DNA from: CAVRZY01 sp963725415
Lineage (GTDB): Bacteria > Acidobacteriota > Terriglobia > Bryobacterales > Bryobacteraceae
Length of the DNA: 11,966 nt
Direction of reading: 5' to 3'
Assembly: GCA_963725415.1 (NCBI GenBank)
Contig: CAVRZY010000092.1
Span: 1 to 11,966 of the forward strand
Part shown: piece after piece, positions 1-6,541 of the stretch
How positions within the stretch are numbered: position 1 is the first letter of the stretch
How the letters are laid out: each line of letters starts with the position of its first letter
Made by a program: the position numbers and the translations under genes
Notes under the pieces: generated by a model
The model's database searches: none
Told to the model about the DNA's origin: nothing
Seen by the model: the letters and a program-made list of their open reading frames with translations, nothing else

Positions 1-2506
1 CACTGCGGCCGAAGCCATCGGTACCCAGCGAAACCAGCCTCCCGGGCAGCCACGGGGCGACCTGGTCGGGCACGGCCTTCACATAATCGGCGGCGGCGAT
101 GACGGGCCCCCAGGCCCGATCCAGCGCCTCGACCAGATAGGGCCGCCTCTCCGGTTCGCCCGGGTGCAAGCGGTTCCACCGTTCGACCTCCAGGGCCTCG
201 CGGCGCAACTGGCTGTAACTGGTTACGCTCCAGACGTCGGCGGAGACCTGGTAGCGTTCCGCCAGGATAGCCTGCGCACGCAGGGCCTCATTCAAAATCG
301 GCCCGCTGCCGAATAGCTGCGCTGCCGCCCTGCCGTTCTCCGCCGCTTTGTAGCGGTAGACACCCTTGAGGATCCCCTGGCGGCAATCCCCCGGCATAGG
401 TGGCTGGGCGTAGTTCTCGTTGTAGACCGTAAGGTAGTAGAACAGGTCCTGGTTCTCTTGGTACATGCGCCGAATGCCGTCCTGAACGATGACCGCGATC
501 TCGTAAGCGTAGGCGGGGTCGTAAGCCAGGCAGGTCGGCACGGCGCTCATCAACAGGTGGCTGTGCCCATCCTGGTGCTGGAGACCTTCCCCCGCCAGCG
601 TGGTCCGCCCCGCCGTCGCACCAATCAGAAAGCCCTTCCCGCGCGCGTCGCCGAAGGCCCACACCAGGTCACCCGTGCGCTGATAGCCGAACATCGAGTA
701 GTAAATGAACAGCGGAATCATCGGCAGGTTGTAGTTGGCGTAGGCGGTCCCGGCGGCGGTGAACGAGGCCATCGAGCCGGCCTCCGTGATGCCTTCCTCG
801 ATGATCTGGCCCTCTTTCGATTCCTTGTAATACAGGAACATCTCCTGATCGACCGGCCGGTAGAGCTGGCCCTGGCTGGCGTAAATGCCGATCTGCCGGA
901 ACAGCGACTCCATCCCGAACGTCCTGGCTTCATCGGGGATGATCGGCACGATGAGTTTGCCGATTTGCGGGTGCCGCAGCAACAGGGTCAGCACCCGGAC
1001 GAACGCCATGGTAGTGGACACTTCGCGGCCTTCAGAGCCGCGGATGGTTTCGGCGAAGTACTCCACGGGCGGGGCCTCGATGGTGATGCGGCGCGGTTTC
1101 CGCTCCGGAAGATATCCCCCCAATCGCCGGCGGCATTCCTGCAAATACCGGACTTCCGGGCTGTCTTCCGGCGGGCGGTAGAAGGAAACCGTGTGGATTG
1201 TTTCGGGCGGGATCGGAATCTGGAAACGCCGGCAGAAGGATTCCATCTCCTCCTCGTTCAGCTTTTTCTGCTGGTGGGTGATGTTGCGACCTTCTCCGGC
1301 TTCGCCAAGTCCGTAGCCCTTGATGGTTTTGGCCAGGATCACGGTGGGGGAGCCCCGGTGCTGGAGCGCCCGCTGGTAGGCGTTGTAGACCTTTTGAGGA
1401 TCGTGCCCGCCGCGGCGCAGCTTGCTGAGTTGCTCGTCGCTGAGATCCGCCACCAGGTCCAGCAGCTCCGGGTACTTGCCGAAGAACTCCTTGCGGATGT
1501 AAGCGCCGTCCTTGGCTGCGAAGGTCTGGTAGTCTCCGTCCAGGCATTCGTTCATGCGCTGGACCAGGAGGCCGCTGTGGTCGCGCTCGAGCAAAGGATC
1601 CCAATCGTCGCCCCAGATGACCTTGATGACGTTCCAGCCGGCCCCCAGGAAGAGCGCCTCCAGTTCCTGGATCACCTTGCCGCTGCCCCTCACCGGACCG
1701 TCCAGGCGCTGGAGGTTACAGTTGACCACGAAGATGAGGTTATCGAGCTTCTCGTTGGCGGCGATTCGTATGGCGCCGGTGGATTCGGGTTCATCCATTT
1801 CCCCGTCGCCCAGGAAGGCCCACACTTTGCGCGGCGTCGCCGGTATGAGGCCCCGGTTCTCCAGGTATCGCATGAAGCGCGCCTGGTAGATGGCGTTGAT
1901 CGGACCCAGGCCCATGGAGACCGTGGGGAACTGCCAGAAGCCGGGCATCAGCCAGGGGTGCGGGTAGGAGGAAAGGCCGGGATGCTCGCGCAGCTCGTGC
2001 CGAAAGTTCTCCAGGTGCTTTTCGGTGAATCGGCCCTCCAGGTAGGCCCGGGCATAAATGCCCGGCGAGGCGTGCCCTTGAAAATAGACAAAATCTCCCG
2101 GCTCCTCCCCATAGGAGGCGTGGAAGAAGTGGTTGAACCCGACTTCGGCCAGGGTGGCCAGCGAGGCGTAGGTCGAGATGTGCCCCCCGATGCCGGGGTC
2201 GTACTTGTTGGCCCGCACCACCATGGCCAGCGCGTTCCACCGGATCAGGCTTTTGATCCTGCGCTCCAGCTCGCGATCACCGGGATAGGCGGCCTCCTCG
2301 CGGGCCGGAATAGTGTTGAGGTAGGGCGTATTGACCGCTCCCACGGAAATCACTCCGGACCTCCGGGCTCGCTCGGTGAGACGCTCCAGAAGATAGGCGG
2401 CGCGCTCCGAACCAGCCTCCTGGACTACCTGGTCCAGGGCTTGCAGCCACTCGGAGGTTTCTTGAGGGTTGAGGTCTTGCTTGGACGGTACCTTGGCAAG
2501 CGACAT
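1..2506 (-). CDS. aceE: Pyruvate dehydrogenase E1 component, homodimeric type (3' end outside window)
   Basis: Thiamine-diphosphate-dependent E1 subunit of the pyruvate dehydrogenase complex; it decarboxylates pyruvate and acetylates the lipoyl groups of E2 in the cytoplasm. The minus strand reads open from ATG at 2506 to the window edge, about 835 codons. The TPP/Mg motif GDGEMDEPES lies near residue 233. Further family blocks are GRTTLAGEGLQHQDGHSH, DPAYAYEIAVIVQDG and, at the very end, LGTDGFGRS. In the E. coli enzyme (887 residues) that last block is followed by about 55 residues, so only the C-terminal tip is missing. No frameshift was seen in the stretches I translated. The start follows a modest GGAAA ribosome-binding site. 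The gene is divergent from the arsenic island, with 130 bp between it and the first arsR. I see no convincing promoter for it. Linkage to the ars genes looks positional, not functional. Confidence 0.95.
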   Translation of the reverse strand, partial: MSLAKVPSKQDLNPQETSEWLQALDQVVQEAGSERAAYLLERLTERARRSGVISVGAVNTPYLNTIPAREEAAYPGDRELERRIKSLIRWNALAMVVRANKYDPGIGGHISTYASLATLAEVGFNHFFHASYGEEPGDFVYFQGHASPGIYARAYLEGRFTEKHLENFRHELREHPGLSSYPHPWLMPGFWQFPTVSMGLGPINAIYQARFMRYLENRGLIPATPRKVWAFLGDGEMDEPESTGAIRIAANEKLDNLIFVVNCNLQRLDGPVRGSGKVIQELEALFLGAGWNVIKVIWGDDWDPLLERDHSGLLVQRMNECLDGDYQTFAAKDGAYIRKEFFGKYPELLDLVADLSDEQLSKLRRGGHDPQKVYNAYQRALQHRGSPTVILAKTIKGYGLGEAGEGRNITHQQKKLNEEEMESFCRRFQIPIPPETIHTVSFYRPPEDSPEVRYLQECRRRLGGYLPERKPRRITIEAPPVEYFAETIRGSEGREVSTTMAFVRVLTLLLRHPQIGKLIVPIIPDEARTFGMESLFRQIGIYASQGQLYRPVDQEMFLYYKESKEGQIIEEGITEAGSMASFTAAGTAYANYNLPMIPLFIYYSMFGYQRTGDLVWAFGDARGKGFLIGATAGRTTLAGEGLQHQDGHSHLLMSAVPTCLAYDPAYAYEIAVIVQDGIRRMYQENQDLFYYLTVYNENYAQPPMPGDCRQGILKGVYRYKAAENGRAAAQLFGSGPILNEALRAQAILAERYQVSADVWSVTSYSQLRREALEVERWNRLHPGEPERRPYLVEALDRAWGPVIAAADYVKAVPDQVAPWLPGRLVSLGTDGFGRS

Positions 2507-2592
2507 GTTTTCCAGATCTAATCTCAGGATAACGCGTGAAACTGAACCGAGGGTCGGGCCCCACAGCAGCCCCGCACCCCAGCCGCCCACGC

Positions 2593-2621
2593 TTGACAAG
2601 TGATGAATATTTGGCTAAATT
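2593..2621 (+). promoter_or_regulatory. Sigma-70-type promoter of the first arsR
   Basis: A perfect -35 TTGACA (2593-2598) is followed after exactly 17 bp by TAAATT (2616-2621), a 4/6 match to TATAAT. The expected start of transcription is about 2628, only 8-9 nt before the arsR ATG at 2637. The -10 fills the 6-bp gap between the two arms of the inverted repeat at 2609-2628, so a bound repressor would cover it. Motif-based inference only. Confidence 0.7.
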
Positions 2622-2628
2622 GCCAAAT
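2609..2628. promoter_or_regulatory. Operator O1a: perfect inverted repeat ATTTGGC-N6-GCCAAAT
   Basis: Two 7-bp arms with no mismatch are separated by 6 bp, and that spacer is the -10 hexamer of the arsR promoter. ArsR-family dimers bind such dyads and are released by metalloid, so autorepression is the natural reading. The core TTGGC-N6-GCCAA recurs with identical spacing at 2990-3005 in front of the permease gene, which supports a site read by the same protein. Confidence 0.65.
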
Positions 2629-2636
2629 GGACGCTG

Positions 2637-2963
2637 ATGGATCGGAAGGCACGAGCAAAATTCGAAGCCCGCGCAAGGATCGTCAAGGCGCTGGCGCACC
2701 CCAGTCGTTTGTTCATTGTCGACGAACTCTCGCGGCATGAGCGCTGTGTCGCCGAACTCACTGAAATGGTCGGGGCGGACATGTCGACCGTGTCCAAGCA
2801 CCTCTCGATCCTCAAGGCCGCGGGTATTGTTCGAGACGAGAAGCACGGCGCCCAGGTGATCTATCATCTGCGAGTGCCTTGTGTGTTGAAGTTCTTTGAT
2901 TGCGTCAGCGAAGTCATGGAGTCAGTGGCCGAAGAAGAATGGAAGGCAATCCGGTCCAGATGA
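2637..2963 (+). CDS. arsR: ArsR/SmtB-family repressor (module 1)
   Basis: A 108-residue winged-helix metalloregulator, normal length for the family. The helix-turn-helix is clear: LAHPSRLFIVDEL (19-31), then CVAELTEMVGADMSTVSKHLSILKAAGIV (37-65) with recognition helix STVSKHL. It is followed by the wing DEKHGAQVIYHL. The cysteines are C37, just before the DNA-binding helices in the region where the E. coli ArsR ELCVCDL motif lies, plus C82 and C89 in the C-terminal dimerisation helix. Any of these could form the metalloid or thiol-sensing site; the sequence does not decide which. It is the first gene of module 1 and has a promoter whose -10 lies inside a perfect dyad, so it probably represses itself. 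No Shine-Dalgarno is visible and the predicted leader is only 8-9 nt. Its sensor layout differs from that of the second ArsR at 6147. Confidence 0.9.
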   Translation: MDRKARAKFEARARIVKALAHPSRLFIVDELSRHERCVAELTEMVGADMSTVSKHLSILKAAGIVRDEKHGAQVIYHLRVPCVLKFFDCVSEVMESVAEEEWKAIRSR

Positions 2964-2989
2964 GGGCAGCGATTTTTTTGGGGCGTTTC

Positions 2990-3005
2990 TTGGCGGTTTT
3001 GCCAA
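2990..3005. promoter_or_regulatory. Operator O1b: inverted repeat TTGGC-N6-GCCAA before the permease
   Basis: Five-bp arms with the same 6-bp spacing and the same core as the arsR operator at 2609-2628, 21 bp before the permease ATG. It is not a terminator: the stem is short and no T-run follows. A weak promoter may overlap it (TTGGCG 2990-2995, TATGAG 3013-3018, 17 bp apart). That would put transcription start almost on the ATG, but this promoter is speculative. Confidence 0.45.
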
Positions 3006-3026
3006 TTCGCCATATGAGCTAGCGCC

Positions 3027-4331
3027 ATGCCGTACTGGAAAACCGAGTGGAAGCCGCTTACCGTTATCTTCAGCCTGTTCGTGGCAGCGTTTTACCTGCC
3101 GGTCGGAACGGCTCGTTTCGACGGGGCGATCCGAGAGTCGCTCCATCTGGTGAAGTGGTACGCCCGCGAGCATGTGCTCCTGTGCCTTGTGCCGGCGTTC
3201 TTCATCGCCGGTGCGATCTCGGTGTTTGTGAGCCAGGCTTCAGTCATGAAGTACCTGGGCGCCAGGGCCAACAAAGTCCTTGCTTACGGCGTCGCCTCGG
3301 TCTCCGGAACGATTCTGGCGGTCTGCTCATGCACGGTGTTGCCGCTGTTCGCCGGGATCTACCGAATGGGGGCCGGACTGGGTCCGGCGACCGCTTTCCT
3401 CTACTCGGGCCCCGCGATCAACGTCCTGGCGATCATCCTAACGGCCCGGGTGCTGGGTTTGAAGATGGGAGCGGCGCGGGCGATCGGTGCGGTCACGTTC
3501 AGTGTCGTGGTCGGATTGGCGATGCAGTTCCTGTTCCGCAAGGAGGAGCTTGAGAAGGTGGAACGGCAGGCCAAGATGCCGGCGCCCCAGACGGCCCGCC
3601 CGCTCTGGCAGACGACGCTTTACTTCGCGGCCATGGTGGCTATTCTGGTTTTCGCCAACTGGGGAAGGCCGGCTGAGGAAGTGGGGTTTTGGGGCGCCGT
3701 CTTTTCGGTGAAATGGATCATCACCTCGATTGCGGCGGTGCTGCTCGGTGTAGTGATGGTTGCCTGGCTGGGACTGGCTTGGTGGAAGGTCACGCTGGCC
3801 GCCATCCCGGCCCTTGTGCTAGGCCTGCTGTTGCCTCAGAACCCTGTCCTCGCGTTTGCGGCAGGCACGGTGGGGCTCTCGGCTGTTACCAGCACCCAGG
3901 AGGGTGAACCCATGCAGTGGTTCAGCAGCTCCTGGGACTTCGCCAAGCAGATTCTGCCGCTGCTGCTGATGGGGGTGCTGCTCGCGGGTGCGCTTCTGGG
4001 GCGGCCCGGCCAGGAGGGCCTGATACCTTCGAATTGGATCAGCAACTCGGTGGGCGGCAACTCGCTGGGCGCCAATCTGTTCGCCTCCATCGCGGGCGCC
4101 TTCATGTACTTTGCGACGCTCACCGAGGTGCCGATTCTTCAGGGACTTCTGGCCAACGGAATGGGACAGGGTCCTGCGTTGGCTCTTCTGTTGGCGGGCC
4201 CAGCGCTATCTCTGCCCAGCATGCTGGTGCTCCGCAGCCTGATGGGCGCTAAGAAAACCCTGGCCTATGTGTCGCTGGTCGTGATCATGGCCACCATCAC
4301 CGGCCTGATCTACGGAGAAGTTGTATCGTGA
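3027..4331 (+). CDS. ArsP/DUF318-type permease, probable metal(loid) or organoarsenical efflux
   Basis: A polytopic inner-membrane protein of 434 residues with many hydrophobic segments in two blocks, split by a charged loop around residues 170-190. The family motifs of the ArsP_1/DUF318 permeases are visible: CSCTVLPLFAGIYRMGAGLG from residue 100 and the following YSGPAINVLA. The second half has ATLTEVPILQGL and LLAGPALSLPS. Known relatives include ArsP, an exporter of trivalent methyl- and aromatic arsenicals, and related permeases proposed to handle other metals, so the substrate here is inferred. C100 and C102 are candidate thiol ligands. It starts at ATG 3027 because the earlier in-frame region is closed, and no strong ribosome-binding site is present. 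It lies 63 bp after arsR with a second operator-like dyad in the gap, and 34 bp before the ArsF gene. Confidence 0.82.
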   Translation: MPYWKTEWKPLTVIFSLFVAAFYLPVGTARFDGAIRESLHLVKWYAREHVLLCLVPAFFIAGAISVFVSQASVMKYLGARANKVLAYGVASVSGTILAVCSCTVLPLFAGIYRMGAGLGPATAFLYSGPAINVLAIILTARVLGLKMGAARAIGAVTFSVVVGLAMQFLFRKEELEKVERQAKMPAPQTARPLWQTTLYFAAMVAILVFANWGRPAEEVGFWGAVFSVKWIITSIAAVLLGVVMVAWLGLAWWKVTLAAIPALVLGLLLPQNPVLAFAAGTVGLSAVTSTQEGEPMQWFSSSWDFAKQILPLLLMGVLLAGALLGRPGQEGLIPSNWISNSVGGNSLGANLFASIAGAFMYFATLTEVPILQGLLANGMGQGPALALLLAGPALSLPSMLVLRSLMGAKKTLAYVSLVVIMATITGLIYGEVVS

Positions 4332-4365
4332 GCGCCATGACGGGCCATAGCGATTGCGGTGTGAA

Positions 4366-4893
4366 ATGAAACTTAAATCTCTTCTGATTGCTCTTGGCGT
4401 GCTGGTGATTCTGGGCGGAACGACCGTGCTGCTCACCAGGCGCTCCAACAGGGCTGGGGAGGGCGTTCCGGGCAGCGACACAGCACTGGCGGCCACCGCA
4501 CCGTCACCGGTTGCGGCCAGCGGTGTTGAGGCCGCCAATGCAAAATCGTCTTCCTCCCTGAAGGTGATTGCCTATTACTTCCATGTGACGGTGCGCTGCA
4601 TAACCTGCCGGACGATCGAGAGCTATTCGAAGGAGGCGATCGATCGCGGGTTCCCCGAGCAACTGAAAAAGGGAGTGATCGAGTGGCGCCCAGTGAACGT
4701 CCAGCTTCTTGAGAACCGTCATTTCATCCAGGACTACCGGCTGTTCACGCGCTCTCTCGTCCTGGTCAAGGTCAAAGACGGGAAGCAGGTCGAGTGGCGG
4801 AACCTTGAGAAGGTCTGGGACCTGGTCGGTAACAAAGAAGCGTTCCTGCGGTACGTGCGGGCCAACGTCACGAACTACCTGGGAGACAACTGA
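4366..4893 (+). CDS. arsF: ArsF-family protein: membrane-anchored thioredoxin-like subunit
   Basis: 175 residues. The N-terminus is a signal anchor or signal peptide (LLIALGVLVILGG at residues 5-18, preceded by lysines), followed by an Ala/Ser/Pro-rich linker (about 25-64). A compact domain then starts KVIAYYFHVTVRCITCRTIE with a CxxC at C78/C81. This resembles the family named ArsF, described as a subunit of a nitrophenyl-arsenical nitroreductase encoded with arsE and arsG. The catalytic mechanism is not evident from sequence: I see only a thioredoxin-like dithiol and no flavin motif. The domain should face the periplasm. ATG 4366 is chosen over an in-frame TTG at 4354 because MKLKSLL makes a better signal start. 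Its stop overlaps the arsG start (TGATG), which indicates translational coupling. Confidence 0.75.
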   Translation: MKLKSLLIALGVLVILGGTTVLLTRRSNRAGEGVPGSDTALAATAPSPVAASGVEAANAKSSSSLKVIAYYFHVTVRCITCRTIESYSKEAIDRGFPEQLKKGVIEWRPVNVQLLENRHFIQDYRLFTRSLVLVKVKDGKQVEWRNLEKVWDLVGNKEAFLRYVRANVTNYLGDN

Positions 4894-5585
4894 TGGAAGG
4901 CTTCGTGCTCAGTGTCAGCACGGCGCTGTGGCTGGGCATTCTCACTTCGATCAGTCCCTGTCCGCTAGCCACCAACATCGCGGCCATGTCGTTCATCGGC
5001 AAGAGTCTCGCTTCTCCACGGCGCGTGCTGCTCACGGGGATGCTGTACACGCTCGGAAGAACGGTGGCTTATGCGGGGCTCGCCGGCTTGCTGGTGGCCA
5101 GCGTGTTTGCGATTCCGGATGTCTCCTTTTGGCTGGAGACCTATATGAACAAGGCGCTGGGCCCCATTCTGATCCTGGTGGGCGTGGTGCTTCTGGACCT
5201 GATCCGGGTGAGCTTCTCCGCCTCCTGCGTCAATGACAACCTGCAAGCCCGGTTTCAGCAGTCGGGCCTGTGGGGGGCCGGCCTGTTGGGCATGCTGTTT
5301 GCGCTGTCATTCTGCCCGGTTTCGGCCGCCCTGTACTTCGGGAGTCTGCTGCCGCTCGCCATGAAGAACGGCTCAGCCATCGGACTGCCTTCGGTCTATG
5401 GGATCGGAACTGGGCTGCCGGTGTTGGTTTTCGCTGTGCTGATCGCACTGGGCGCTCAATGGGTCAGCCGCGCGTTCAACAAGCTGGTGCAGTTTGAGAA
5501 GTGGGCGCGACGGGTGACTGGGGTGATCTTCATCCTGGTCGGTATTCGCTTTTGTCTGAACTACATTTTCGAGGTGCAGTTATGA
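4893..5585 (+). CDS. arsG: ArsG-family membrane protein, CcdA/DsbD-like
   Basis: 230 residues with about six hydrophobic segments. The two halves carry matching cysteine-proline motifs, SPCPL at C23 in the first segment and SFCPVS at C141 in the fourth. This is the layout of the redox-active cysteine pair of CcdA and the DsbD membrane domain. C112 and C221 are extra. Proteins of this type beside ArsF are named ArsG and described as exporters of trivalent aminophenyl arsenicals. The cysteine layout shown here fits a thiol-disulfide electron carrier at least as well, and the two roles cannot be separated from sequence. The gene overlaps arsF by 1 bp and the thioredoxin gene by 4 bp (ATGA), so the three are probably made together in fixed ratio. 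Confidence 0.8.
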   Translation: MEGFVLSVSTALWLGILTSISPCPLATNIAAMSFIGKSLASPRRVLLTGMLYTLGRTVAYAGLAGLLVASVFAIPDVSFWLETYMNKALGPILILVGVVLLDLIRVSFSASCVNDNLQARFQQSGLWGAGLLGMLFALSFCPVSAALYFGSLLPLAMKNGSAIGLPSVYGIGTGLPVLVFAVLIALGAQWVSRAFNKLVQFEKWARRVTGVIFILVGIRFCLNYIFEVQL

Positions 5586-5824
5586 AAATCCAAATCGCCG
5601 GTCCGGGTTGTCTCAACTGCAAGACCACCGAGAAGAATGTCTTCAATGCTTGTGCGGAGTTGAATCTGGACGCGGACATCTCCCACGTCTACGACATCAG
5701 GTCGATCGCTGAACTCGGTGTCATGAGGACTCCGGCTGTGCTGGTGGACGGTGAGGTCGTGGTGTCCGGCAGGGTCCCTACGGTCACAGAGCTGAAGAGA
5801 CTGCTGGTGAAGACGCAGGGCTAA
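5582..5824 (+). CDS. Small thioredoxin-fold protein, cytosolic, CxxC
   Basis: 80 residues beginning MKIQIAGPGCLNC, with the redox pair at C10/C13 and a cis-proline segment MRTPAVLVDGEVV typical of the glutaredoxin/thioredoxin fold. It has no signal peptide, so it should be cytosolic. It belongs to the short 'thioredoxin family' or redox-active disulfide group often found next to ArsR, permease, ArsF and ArsG genes. The start is ATG 5582, which overlaps the arsG stop (ATGA); an upstream in-frame extension to 5501 lies entirely inside arsG and is ignored. It is likely to pass electrons to ArsG or to reduce an arsenical directly. It may fill the role of ArsE in the described arsEFG system, but I cannot confirm that from sequence. 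Confidence 0.8.
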   Translation: MKIQIAGPGCLNCKTTEKNVFNACAELNLDADISHVYDIRSIAELGVMRTPAVLVDGEVVVSGRVPTVTELKRLLVKTQG

Positions 5825-5867
5825 GAAAGGCCCGGAGGATCGTGCCGTACTGGCGCGAGGAACAGCC

Positions 5868-6104
5868 ATGATGTGCTACGAGTGTTCCCGCCGGGATGTC
5901 GAGCGGCCGGCCGTGGCGCTCTGTCACCAGTACTGGGCAGGCTTGTGTGTGGATGATGCCATTGGCGTTAACGATCCTGTCACAGCGCCCTATCCCGTCT
6001 GCCTGACGGTCGTGTTGCCCCGGAAGGCCAGGCTGTTCCTATGCCAGACGTGCAAGGAGGCACTGGAGCAGCCGCGGGAGGCCAACAGAGCAGTTGGGGC
6101 TTGA
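5868..6104 (+). CDS. Small Cys-rich protein, DUF2180-like (zinc-ribbon type)
   Basis: 78 residues. The N-terminus MMCYECSRRDVERPAVALC resembles the DUF2180 family, whose function is unknown to me. Cysteines are C3, C6, C19, C27, C45, C59 and C62, giving CxxC pairs at both ends. A middle pair expected as CxxC is replaced by C19-HQYW, so the metal site is not canonical. The ATG is preceded by GAGGA (5857-5861); the second Met (5871) is an equally possible start. It lies 43 bp after the thioredoxin gene and its stop codon overlaps the -35 box of the next arsR promoter, so it is probably the last gene of module 1. A role in binding metal or metalloid is only a guess from cysteine content and position. 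Confidence 0.65.
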   Translation: MMCYECSRRDVERPAVALCHQYWAGLCVDDAIGVNDPVTAPYPVCLTVVLPRKARLFLCQTCKEALEQPREANRAVGA

Positions 6105-6130
6105 CAGGAGGATGCGGGGCGTGGTATCGT
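6101..6130 (+). promoter_or_regulatory. Promoter of the second arsR
   Basis: A perfect -35 TTGACA (6101-6106) lies over the stop codon of the preceding gene. After 18 bp comes TATCGT (6125-6130), a 4/6 match to the -10 consensus. The start of transcription would be near 6137, about 10 nt before the arsR ATG at 6147. The inverted repeat at 6126-6141 covers the -10 and the start point, as expected for a repressor site. Confidence 0.6.
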
Positions 6131-6141
6131 CAATCGACGAT
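6126..6141. promoter_or_regulatory. Operator O2a: ATCGTC-N4-GACGAT
   Basis: A perfect 6-bp dyad with spacer AATC, overlapping the -10 of the arsR promoter. The 16-nt string from 6125 recurs at 6503-6518 with a single mismatch (15/16), at the start of the gap before arsD. Two near-identical dyads in the only two gaps around this arsR are good evidence for its binding site. It is unrelated to the TTGGC dyad of module 1. Confidence 0.65.
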
Positions 6142-6146
6142 CTACG

Positions 6147-6500
6147 ATGAAAGAAGCCCCTGAGCAAGACACGGTGTGTTGCCCATCTGAGGAGCCTGAG
6201 TCGCACGAGGATTCACCCCCCATCGAGGGCCCAAAGGCTGACGAAGAACTGGCCATGCTCGCTAAGGCGATTGGACATCCAGCGCGCGTCCGCATCCTGC
6301 GCATGCTTTCACGCAAGGAGGCGCGGGTTTGCAGTCAGATTGTGGGCGAGTTGCCGCTGGCCCAATCGACGGTCTCCGAGCATCTCCGGATTCTGAAGGA
6401 AGTCGGCTTGATCCGCAGCCGCGAAGATGGCCCGCGAGTCGGTTACTGCATCAACTACGAGGTGCTGCGACGGCTGAAGGCTCTGGTGGCAATCATCTGA
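6147..6500 (+). CDS. arsR: ArsR-family repressor (module 2), N-terminal vicinal cysteines
   Basis: 117 residues. An acidic N-terminal tail carries C11-C12. It is followed by the winged-helix core LAKAIGHPARVRILRML (38-54), C62-SQIVGELPLAQSTVSEHLRILKEVGLI with recognition helix STVSEHL, and the wing REDGPRVGYCINY with C101. A vicinal cysteine pair in the N-terminal tail plus a cysteine just before the DNA-binding helix resembles the As(III) site described for Corynebacterium glutamicum ArsR (C15, C16, C55), where the site spans both subunits. I infer the same three-thiolate As(III) sensor here. No Shine-Dalgarno precedes the ATG and the predicted leader is about 10 nt. It probably represses itself and, through the second dyad at 6503, the arsD-arsA-acr3-arsC genes. 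A shorter start at ATG 6255 would drop C11/C12 and is less likely. Confidence 0.92.
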   Translation: MKEAPEQDTVCCPSEEPESHEDSPPIEGPKADEELAMLAKAIGHPARVRILRMLSRKEARVCSQIVGELPLAQSTVSEHLRILKEVGLIRSREDGPRVGYCINYEVLRRLKALVAII

Positions 6501-6502
6501 TC

Positions 6503-6518
6503 TATCGTCTATCGACGA
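6503..6518. promoter_or_regulatory. Operator O2b: TCGTC-N4-GACGA before arsD
   Basis: A 15/16 match to the operator of the second arsR, placed just after its stop codon and 23 bp before the arsD ATG. I see no convincing -35 at the right distance. It may therefore control a weak internal promoter, act as a roadblock to read-through, or bind a second dimer for looping with 6126-6141. Confidence 0.5.
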
Positions 6519-6541
6519 ATAACGAGCGGGAGAAATCATTC

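Noticed and set aside
458..2521. A 687-codon open frame on the plus strand.
   Set aside because: It lies exactly antisense to aceE, and its translation is Arg/Val/Gly-rich with no recognisable family; long antisense frames are common opposite high-GC genes.
2990..3005. Hairpin TTGGC-N6-GCCAA as a terminator between arsR and the permease.
   Set aside because: The stem is only 5 bp with no following T-run, and the same dyad marks the arsR promoter, so an operator is the better reading.
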